Of a stretch of DNA of 64,000 bases, positions 57,996 to 64,000 are shown in pieces. The first letter of the stretch is position 1; each line of letters opens with the position of its first letter. Below the pieces are notes generated by a model. That model ran no database searches, had not been told where the DNA came from, and saw nothing but the letters and a program-made list of their open reading frames with translations. The position numbers were made by a program, and so were the translations under genes. Source of the DNA: Micromonospora antibiotica (GTDB taxonomy: Bacteria; Actinomycetota; Actinomycetes; Mycobacteriales; Micromonosporaceae); the NCBI RefSeq assembly GCF_017599305.1, contig NZ_JAGFWR010000013.1, positions 62,001 through 126,000 of the forward strand, read 5' to 3'.

Positions 57996-58910
57996 TCACC
58001 AGTGGGTCGGGCCGCATGCTCCGGGGGTCGCTCGGGGCTCGATCTGGAGAGTGGCGTGCTCGATGTGGAAGTCCTCCCGCAGGGCGCCACGGGCGGCGGC
58101 GAGCACGGTGCCGGCCTCGGCGTCGCCGGCCAGGGTGAGGTGGGCCGAGGCGACGTCCATGCCGGAGGTGAGCGTCCAGACGTGCAGGTCGTGCACCTCG
58201 GCGACGCCGGGCACGGCGGTCAACCGGTCGTGTACGGCGGTCACCGGGAGATGCTCCGGGGCAGCCTGCACCAGGATGCGCACCGCCGCCCGCCCGAGCC
58301 GCCAGGTGCGGGGCAGGATGAACACGCCGATCGCCACGGCGACCACCGGGTCGGCCCACCACCAGCCGGTGCCGGCGATCAGCAGCGCCGCCGCGATCAC
58401 GCCGAGGGAGCCGAGCAGGTCGCCGACCACCTCCAGGTACGCCCCGCGCAGGTTGATGCTCTCCTTGGCCCCCTCGCGCAGCAGGCCGAACGCGACGAGG
58501 TTGGCGAGCAGGCCGAGCACCGCCACCACCAGCATCGGGCCGGTCAGCACCTCGGGTGGCTCACCGAACCGGCGGACCGCCTCGATCAGCACGTAGATCG
58601 CCACCCCGCTGAGCAGGACGGCGTTGGCCAGCGCGGCGAGCACCTCCAGCCGGTAGAGGCCGAAGGTGCGCTGCGGGTCCTGCGTGGCCCGCCGGGTGGC
58701 GGTGATCGCCGCCAGGGCCATCCCGATGCCGAGGACGTCGGTGAACATGTGGCCGGCGTCGGAGAGCAGGGCCAGTGAGCCGGTGCCGAACGCGGCCACC
58801 GCCTCGACCACCATGAACACGGCGAGCAGTCCGAAAGCCGCCCAGAGTCGACCGCGGTGCCGGTGTGCGGCGTTACTGACCGTCGCACTGTGGTCATGAC
58901 CTGCGCCCAC
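57996..58910 (-). CDS. cation diffusion facilitator (CDF) metal exporter
   Basis: 304 aa from GTG 58910, GGAAGG seven bases upstream; longer starts are possible. His-rich start GHDHSATVSNAAHRHRG, six helices, C-terminal MTP-like cytosolic domain (GVAEVHDLHVWTLTSGMDVASAHLTL). Transport site: helix 2 DAGHMFTD (HxxxD) and helix 5 EVVGDLLGSLG, where the usual His of HxxxD is Glu. This may change metal choice. Proton-driven export of Zn2+ or another divalent ion. Confidence 0.88.
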   Translation of the reverse strand: MGAGHDHSATVSNAAHRHRGRLWAAFGLLAVFMVVEAVAAFGTGSLALLSDAGHMFTDVLGIGMALAAITATRRATQDPQRTFGLYRLEVLAALANAVLLSGVAIYVLIEAVRRFGEPPEVLTGPMLVVAVLGLLANLVAFGLLREGAKESINLRGAYLEVVGDLLGSLGVIAAALLIAGTGWWWADPVVAVAIGVFILPRTWRLGRAAVRILVQAAPEHLPVTAVHDRLTAVPGVAEVHDLHVWTLTSGMDVASAHLTLAGDAEAGTVLAAARGALREDFHIEHATLQIEPRATPGACGPTHW

Positions 58911-58945
58911 GTCCACACCTTCCGTCGCCGCTGCGGACCCGGTCC

Positions 58946-58974
58946 AATCTATGCTCACATCGCTATGTATGCAA
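58946..58974 (-). promoter_or_regulatory. promoter of the CDF gene
   Basis: TTGCAT (58974-58969), spacer 17, TAGATT (58951-58946) on the minus strand; transcript would begin about 28 bases before GTG 58910. Confidence 0.6.
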
Positions 58975-59131
58975 GTGACGGCCGGGCCTTCGGCCAGGAG
59001 CGACAGCAGGGGCCTTCCACCCAGCACGAAGCGGGGTCGCCGACGACCCAGCACGACCAGCGGGGTCGCCGACGACCCGGAAACGTCGGTGGGGCCCTCG
59101 ACCAGGGGCCGGGCCGATCGGGGCCGGTGGC

Positions 59132-61249
59132 TCAGCCGGTGGGGTCGATGGTGGTGAGGCGCTGGGTGGCCCGGGACAACGCGACGTAGAGCGTCCGTAC
59201 CCCCGAGCCCGGATCGGCCCGGATCTCCCCGGGGCAGACCAGCACCACCCCGTCGTACTCCATGCCCTTGGCCTGGAGACTCGTCACCACCTGAAGCCGC
59301 GCCCCGCCCCGGTCGCCCAACCAGCCGGCGACCTCGTCGCGGCGCGGCACCGGCGTGATCACGCCGACCGTCCCGGCCACCTCGGCCAGCACCGCGTCCA
59401 CCGCGTCCACCGTCGCCGGGGCCAGCTCCGCCGCCGGCACGTGCAGCGCCACCGGCTCCACCCCGGTGGACCGCACCGCACTCGGCAACTCCAGGTCGGG
59501 ATAGAGCCGGCGGATCTCCGCCGCCGCCACCGCGAAGATCTCCGCCGAGTTGCGGTAGTTGGTGGAGAGCGTGAACCGGTGCCGCCGCCGCCGGCCCAGC
59601 GCCTGGTCCCGGGCCCGGTCCAACTCCTGCTGGTCGCCCGTCCAGGCGGTCTGCGCCGGATCACCCACCACCGTCCAGGAGGCGAGTCGACCACGCCGGC
59701 CGACCATCCGCCACTGCATCGGCGAGACGTCCTGCGACTCGTCCACCACCACGTGCGCGTAGTCCCGGTAGTCCTCGGGCCGTTCCCGGGCCGCCGCCCG
59801 GGCCGCGCGCTGCCGCTCACCGAACGTGCTCAGCTCCCGCACACCGCCGGCCAGCTGGAACGGGTCCCGGTTCGCCTTCTTCGGCCGCACCGGCCGGCCC
59901 AGCAGGGCGTCCAACTCGTCGAGCAGGGCGATGTCGGCCACCGTCAACCCCTCGACGTCCAACGACCGGTACGCCGCGACGAGCAACCCGATCTCCGCCC
60001 GGGAGAGGATGCCGGCCGCGTACCGGTGCAGCCGGTCCGGGCGGGCCAGCCAGCCCAGCACGTGCCGGGGATGCAGCCGGGGCCACCACGCCTTGAGGAA
60101 CTCCCGGAACTCCGGTCGCTCGATGATCTCGTCCTCGAAGGCACGCTGCTCGGGCAGCCCACTGACCGCCGACCGACGGGCCTGCGCGTAGAGCGCGGCG
60201 AGCACCCCGTCGAAGCCGACCCGGCGCACCTCGTTACGGCGGGCCCCCCGGTGCAACGCCCGGTCCCGGATGCCGTCCAGCTCACGCCGCTCCAACCGCA
60301 GCAGCGTCCCCCGGTAGAGCAGCCGCAGCTCCTGCGGGCCGTCCGGCACCGCCTCCCGGGCCGCCCGCTCCAACACCCGACGCATCCGCAGCGAACCCTT
60401 CACCGCCGCCACCTCGGGCCCGTCCGTACGGGTCGCCGACATGCCGGGGAACAGCGACCCCAGCGAGTGCAGGGTGGCGGTCTCCTCACCCAACGACGGC
60501 AGCACCGAGGCGATGTACTCCACGAAGACCGCCGACGGGCCCACCACCAGGATGCCGCCGCCGCCGTACCGGCTGCGGTCGGCATAGAGCAGGTACGCCG
60601 CCCGGTGCAGGGCCACCGCCGTCTTCCCGGTGCCCGGCCCACCGGAGACGATGGTGACCCCCGAACCGGGGGAGCGGATCGCCTCGTCCTGCTCCCGCTG
60701 GATGGTCGCGATGATGTCCCGCATCCCCCGACCGGTCGCCCGGGACAGGGTCGCCAGCAGCGCCCCGTCACCCACCACCGGCATGTCCGGCGGGGCGGCC
60801 TCCGGGTCGAGCAGGTCGTCCTCGATCCGGGTGACCTTCTCGTCCGACGAGCTGATCGTGCGCCGCCGCACCACGCCCAGCGGCTCCGCCGGAGTGGCCC
60901 GGTAGAAGGCGGCGGCGGCCGGGGCCCGCCAGTCCACCACCAGCGTCTCGGCGTCGTCACCGCGCACCCCGAGCCGTCCGACGTGCAGCACCTGCCGGTC
61001 GCGCAGGTCCAGCCGGCCGAAGACCAGCCCCTCGTGCTCAGCGTCCAACAGGTGCCGCCGCTGCGCGGCGTGGAACACCATGGCGTCCCGCTCCACCAGC
61101 GCACCGAAGGTACCGACCCCGGCCATCCGGTAGCCGTCCCGCTCGGCGCGGGCCGCCGCGCGACGCAGCTCGGCGAGCCGGGCGTACACCCGGTCGAGAT
61201 GCCGTTGTTCGGCGGCGATCTCCTGTTCCAGGGTGGTCTGGTCGGTCAA
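59132..61249 (-). CDS. HelD/HelR-like superfamily 1 helicase
   Basis: 705 aa from TTG 61249, chosen for AGGAG eight bases upstream and the typical start TDQTTLEQEIAAEQRHLDRVYARL, a coiled coil entering the RNA polymerase channel in HelD. SF1 motifs: IVSGGPGTGKTAVALHRAAY, VVVDESQDVSPMQWRMV, VVGDPAQTAW, LSTNYRN, VTSLQAKGMEYDGVVLV, LYVALSRATQ. Recycles stalled RNA polymerase; HelR members give rifamycin tolerance. No rifamycin-associated element seen upstream. Confidence 0.87.
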   Translation of the reverse strand: MTDQTTLEQEIAAEQRHLDRVYARLAELRRAAARAERDGYRMAGVGTFGALVERDAMVFHAAQRRHLLDAEHEGLVFGRLDLRDRQVLHVGRLGVRGDDAETLVVDWRAPAAAAFYRATPAEPLGVVRRRTISSSDEKVTRIEDDLLDPEAAPPDMPVVGDGALLATLSRATGRGMRDIIATIQREQDEAIRSPGSGVTIVSGGPGTGKTAVALHRAAYLLYADRSRYGGGGILVVGPSAVFVEYIASVLPSLGEETATLHSLGSLFPGMSATRTDGPEVAAVKGSLRMRRVLERAAREAVPDGPQELRLLYRGTLLRLERRELDGIRDRALHRGARRNEVRRVGFDGVLAALYAQARRSAVSGLPEQRAFEDEIIERPEFREFLKAWWPRLHPRHVLGWLARPDRLHRYAAGILSRAEIGLLVAAYRSLDVEGLTVADIALLDELDALLGRPVRPKKANRDPFQLAGGVRELSTFGERQRAARAAARERPEDYRDYAHVVVDESQDVSPMQWRMVGRRGRLASWTVVGDPAQTAWTGDQQELDRARDQALGRRRRHRFTLSTNYRNSAEIFAVAAAEIRRLYPDLELPSAVRSTGVEPVALHVPAAELAPATVDAVDAVLAEVAGTVGVITPVPRRDEVAGWLGDRGGARLQVVTSLQAKGMEYDGVVLVCPGEIRADPGSGVRTLYVALSRATQRLTTIDPTG

Positions 61250-61464
61250 CGTACCGGCTCCTGTGCGACGGCGACGCCGGGCACGGGTGCATGCCAGGCG
61301 GAATGAGGGTACGGGCACCCACCCACCCCGCGTCGGGGCGATACCCGTCCGGCGACCTCCACCACCTCCACGGGGCCCCCGGCCGGTGGTCCTTCCCCGT
61401 CCCGGACCGACCGGGGAAGTGGGTGGACGTGGCCGGGGGCGGGGACCGCGTGCCGCCCGGCGGT

Positions 61465-62472
61465 TCAGCCGGTCGGCCCGGTCCTCGCCGGGACGACGGC
61501 GGGCCGGCGAGGACCGGGCGGCGGCGGCGCGGCGGCCGTGACCTGGTCCGCAGGGTCGCGCCCGGCTCGCCGGCCGGCGGTCAACACCCGGTGCAGCACC
61601 CCGGCGAGGGCGGCGTTCACCTCGTCCGGGCGTTCCATCATCAGCATGTGCCCGGCACCCGGGCAGACGGTCAGCTCGGTGGCCGGCAGCGCCGCCGCGA
61701 TCGACTCCGCGCACGGCGGCGGGGTCAACCGGTCCCGGTCACCGACCAGTGCCGCCGCCGGCAGGTGCGCCAACGCGGCCAGGGTGGCCAGCCGGTGCTG
61801 GGCACCGATCGAGGCGCGGAAGCCACCGATCGAGCGCAGCGACGCGCGGGCCACCGCCGAGGTGACCAGGCGGATGTCGGAGCCGGAGCACCGGTCACCG
61901 AAGAGCATCCACCGGATGCTCGGCGCGAGGGCGCGCAGCAGCGGACGAGGTGGCCGCCACGAGCCGCACCGGGCCAGCACCCCCGCCCCGGTGGTCTCGG
62001 CGAGCCGGATCAGCCGGGCGATCCGCGGCGACAGACCGTACACCGTGTGGGTGTGCCCCTCGGCGGTGGTGGAGACGAAGACCAGCCCGGCCGTACGGGC
62101 GGCGAAGTGGGCCGGATGCCGGTGGGCGTACTCCATCACCGTCATCCCGCCCATCGAGTGCCCGACCAGCACCACCGGCCCGGCCGGGGCCACCTCGTCC
62201 AGCACCGCCGCCAGGTCGTCGCCGAGCTGGGCCAGGGTCGCCGTGCGCAGCGCCATGCAGCTGGACCGGCCGTGCCCCCGGGCGTCGTAGGCGACCACCC
62301 GCACCCGGTCGCCGAACCGGCTACACAGGTCGGCGAGCTGCTTGTGCCAGGCCCGACCGTCCAGCGTCCAGCCGTGCAGCAGGACCACGGTGACCTCGGC
62401 ATCGGCCGGGCCACTCACCTCGACATGCAGTCGTACCTCGTCGGGTAGCCGCAACTCCCGCTGATCCGGCAT
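61465..62472 (-). CDS. alpha/beta hydrolase
   Basis: 335 aa from the ATG at 62472, GGGGAGG six bases upstream. VVLLHGWTLDGRAW, ARGHGRSS, nucleophile GHSMGG (Ser about 106), Asp in VGDRDRLTPP and His in PGAGHMLMMERP; a cap helix domain (130-220). C-terminal 40 residues are a Pro/Arg tail. Cytoplasmic; substrate unknown. Confidence 0.87.
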   Translation of the reverse strand: MPDQRELRLPDEVRLHVEVSGPADAEVTVVLLHGWTLDGRAWHKQLADLCSRFGDRVRVVAYDARGHGRSSCMALRTATLAQLGDDLAAVLDEVAPAGPVVLVGHSMGGMTVMEYAHRHPAHFAARTAGLVFVSTTAEGHTHTVYGLSPRIARLIRLAETTGAGVLARCGSWRPPRPLLRALAPSIRWMLFGDRCSGSDIRLVTSAVARASLRSIGGFRASIGAQHRLATLAALAHLPAAALVGDRDRLTPPPCAESIAAALPATELTVCPGAGHMLMMERPDEVNAALAGVLHRVLTAGRRAGRDPADQVTAAAPPPPGPRRPAVVPARTGPTG

Positions 62473-62618
62473 CGCCACCTCCCCAGGCCACCGGGACACA
62501 TTCACCGGTGTGACCCGGCGGTAACACCGGCTACCCGACATCAGACCACGCCAACCGTGGTGGAGAGAAGATTCCCGACCGCCCCGCGCGGGGCCGCCCC
62601 GACGGCCAGTCTGGAGAC

Positions 62619-63443
62619 ATGCACCGTTCGCCCGCCGGAGCGGCCCGGCCTCCCCGAACGGCCCCCGTGGGCGCTGTCGGGTCGTCTCCGGTGGCATCCG
62701 TAGGTGCGGTCGGATCGTCTCCTGCGGGGCCTGCGGGCGTCGTCGGGCTGTCTCCGGTGGCACGTGCGGGCGCTGTCGGGTCGTCTCCAGTGGGACCTGC
62801 GGGACGAGCGGGACCTGCGGGACCTGTGGGGCCTGGCGGGTCGCCCGGGTCCGTCCGTCCGCCCCGGGCGGCGGTGGCAGAGCTGCTCGCCGGCAACCGG
62901 CGCTTCGTCAGCGGCCGACCGATCCACGGCCACGACGTCACCGCCGCCGCAGCCGTCGCCTCCGGCGACCAGCAGCCCTACGCGGTGCTGCTCGGCTGCA
63001 TCGACTCGCGGGTGCCGCTGGAGGCGATCTTCGATCAGACCTTCGGCTCGATCTGCGTGATCCGCACCGGAGGGCACGTGCTGGACCGGGCCGTACGAGG
63101 CTCGATCGAGTACGTGGTGGACCAGCTCGGGGTGACGCTGGTGATGGTGCTCGGACACGAGCGGTGCGGGGCGGTCGCCTCGACCGTGCAGAGCCTGCGC
63201 ACGGGGCAGCGGCCCGGCGGCGACCTGGGCTACCTCGTCGACCGGATCGCCCCGGCGGTGGTCGAGGTGGGCGCGCACCACCCGGCAGTCCATCCCCTGG
63301 CGGTCCGTCGGCACGTACGGCGTACGGTGCGGGCGCTGCGCACCGACGACCTGCTGGCCGGCCCGGTCGGCACGGGCGATGTCGACGTCGTCGGTGCCCT
63401 GTACGCCCTGGACACCGGCGAGGTCACCCTGCTCGAACCCTGA
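62619..63443 (+). CDS. beta-carbonic anhydrase with repeat-built N-terminal extension
   Basis: 274 aa. Core about 85-274: LGCIDSRVPLEAIFDQTFGSICVIRTGGHVLD and GSIEYVVDQLGVTLVMVLGHERCGAV provide the zinc ligands Cys-Asp...His-Cys. Reversible hydration of CO2. The first 80 residues are Gly/Pro/Ser/Val repeats (GAVGSSPV units) of 39 bp, longer than family usual; the true start might lie later, but no nearby in-frame ATG/GTG with a good site is clear. Confidence 0.85.
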   Translation: MHRSPAGAARPPRTAPVGAVGSSPVASVGAVGSSPAGPAGVVGLSPVARAGAVGSSPVGPAGRAGPAGPVGPGGSPGSVRPPRAAVAELLAGNRRFVSGRPIHGHDVTAAAAVASGDQQPYAVLLGCIDSRVPLEAIFDQTFGSICVIRTGGHVLDRAVRGSIEYVVDQLGVTLVMVLGHERCGAVASTVQSLRTGQRPGGDLGYLVDRIAPAVVEVGAHHPAVHPLAVRRHVRRTVRALRTDDLLAGPVGTGDVDVVGALYALDTGEVTLLEP

Positions 63444-63628
63444 CGCCCGGCCCCGCGCTGCCCCGCCCCGCCGCCGTGTTCGACCCCTGACGCCCGGCCC
63501 TGCCCCGCCGCCGCGCTGCCCCGCTCTGCTGCCCGGGAGGCAGCATGCTGCGCACGATCGCATGCTGTCCGGGGACCGCGTGCTGCCCCTGGGGCCGCGT
63601 GCTGCCCCTGGGGCCGCGTGCCGCGCCA

Positions 63629-63702
63629 TGATCGCGCTCGATCCAGGTTGTAGTCCCTTCCATCACGCAGGAGGCCACTACAACCTGGATCGAGCGCGAT
63701 CA
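63629..63702. repeat. 26-bp perfect inverted repeat with tandem tail
   Basis: Arms 63629-63654 and 63677-63702, loop 22. The last bases of the right arm are the first unit of a 14-bp tandem (cgagcgcgatcacc), which decays to about 63760. Confidence 0.85.
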
Positions 63703-63825
63703 CCCGAGCGCGATCACCCGAGCGCGATCATCGCAGCGCGATCATCACAGGGCGATCATGGCGCAGCGCGATCGTCACGGCGGGATGAGGATGATCCCGC
63801 CGGGGTGGTGTGGGGACGAGAAAGA

Positions 63826-63861
63826 GGAACCGCCCGCCGGGGTGACCCGACGGGCGGTTCC
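63826..63861 (-). terminator. hairpin after the last gene
   Basis: An 11-bp perfect stem (63826-63836 / 63851-63861), loop 14, twenty bases beyond the minus-strand stop at 63881. Confidence 0.75.
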
Positions 63862-63880
63862 AGATGTGCTCGGTGAGGGC

Positions 63881-64000
63881 TCAGCCCTCGAAGACGCCGG
63901 CCTCGACGAGACGCTTCTCGGTCTTGTCCCAGCCGTGGTCCGGGTGGGTGGCGGCGAGGTTGTTGATCTCGGCGCGGATCTTGGCGGCGTGGCCGGCGGT
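63881..64000 (-). CDS. C-terminal fragment of an unrecognised protein (cut by window)
   Basis: Last 39 residues only: AAKIRAEINNLAATHPDHG then WDKTEKRLVEAGVFEG and TGA at 63881. Charged, helical, no frame break to the window edge. I do not recognise the family from this piece. A terminator hairpin follows the stop, which supports a real gene end. Confidence 0.6.
   Translation of the reverse strand, partial: TAGHAAKIRAEINNLAATHPDHGWDKTEKRLVEAGVFEG

Larger units (their letters stand above)
63444..63880. other. gene-free region with several repeats
   Basis: Two and a half 19-bp tandem units (ccgcgtgctgcccctgggg, 63576-63613 on), a 26-bp perfect palindrome (63629-63702) and a tail of 14-bp cgagcgcgatcacc units (63691-~63760). 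No coding pattern. Confidence 0.65.

Noticed and set aside
59441-61306. 621-codon open frame opposite the HelD-like gene
   Set aside because: Composition is His/Arg/Pro-rich without motifs; all helicase motifs are on the minus strand.
61250-61464. Rifamycin-associated element before the HelD-like gene
   Set aside because: I looked for the 19-bp palindromic GGGGCTTGC...-type sequence and did not find it.

Overview
The window is very GC-rich throughout, with codon thirds dominated by G and C, frequent GTG (and some TTG) starts, many 1-8 base stop/start overlaps, and typical actinobacterial families (DUF397/XRE-DUF5753 pairs, DUF6879, DUF6545-type membrane proteins, DivIVA-like RGYD motifs, F420-type LLM oxidoreductase, HelD-type helicase, c-di-AMP riboswitch before a wall-associated secreted protein). 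It looks like chromosome from a Micromonosporaceae-type filamentous actinomycete (Micromonospora or a close relative). That placement is inference from gene content and composition. I found no rRNA, tRNA, insertion sequence or CRISPR array.

Left part (1-13 kb): a secreted PHB-depolymerase-type esterase (cut by the window edge) diverges from a PaaX-type regulator. Next comes a compact minus-strand operon of three overlapping genes (DUF559-like nuclease, winged-helix protein, giant protein with two P-loop ATPase domains ending in a HerA/FtsK-like motor). It looks like an unassigned DNA-conflict system. A second minus-strand operon encodes three small membrane proteins of unknown function. A two-gene cassette of an Ig-like small protein and a TIM-barrel glycosidase-like protein follows.

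Middle-left (13-24 kb): housekeeping and metabolic genes (LLM oxidoreductase, alditol oxidase with the flavinylation histidine, prolyl oligopeptidase, M50 rhomboid-style site-2 protease with CBS domains, AraC/GyrI regulator). Among them is a four-gene run XRE regulator - ImmA/IrrE metallopeptidase - DUF6545-like membrane protein - PAP2 phosphatase.

Accessory island (23.8-30.6 kb): a promoter-driven pair (66-aa protein + DUF6879), then a STAND/NLR ATPase with TPRs coupled to a small helical protein. The NLR N-terminus and the small protein's C-terminus carry matching short N-x-[FV]-S-G...[IV]-Q-A motifs of the RHIM-like amyloid-signalling kind. This is the most exciting find. The island continues with a VapBC-like toxin-antitoxin pair, an XRE regulator with two tandem DUF397 genes (recent duplication), and a DivIVA-like small protein.

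Middle-right (30-48 kb): a lipase-like hydrolase; L,D-transpeptidase; an electron-transfer operon (ferric-reductase/NOX-type di-heme membrane protein, NuoF-ferredoxin fusion, TlpA-like lipoprotein, CcdA); serS; a MerR-beta-clamp fusion regulator; a saccharopine-dehydrogenase-like reductase; a zinc alcohol dehydrogenase; a giant LAL-type LuxR regulator; and a DsbA/peroxiredoxin pair.

Right part (49-64 kb): a GT-C membrane protein, a secreted GH74 xyloglucanase with CBM2 behind a CebR-like operator, a small lipoprotein, a STAS anti-sigma antagonist, a SRPBCC protein, a riboswitch-controlled coiled-coil/ARB-07466-like secreted protein, a CDF transporter, a HelD/HelR-like helicase, an alpha/beta hydrolase and a beta-carbonic anhydrase. 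Two dispersed palindromic elements built from the same ~20-bp unit (31.6 kb and 47.6 kb) and a third unrelated palindrome (63.6 kb) lie between genes.
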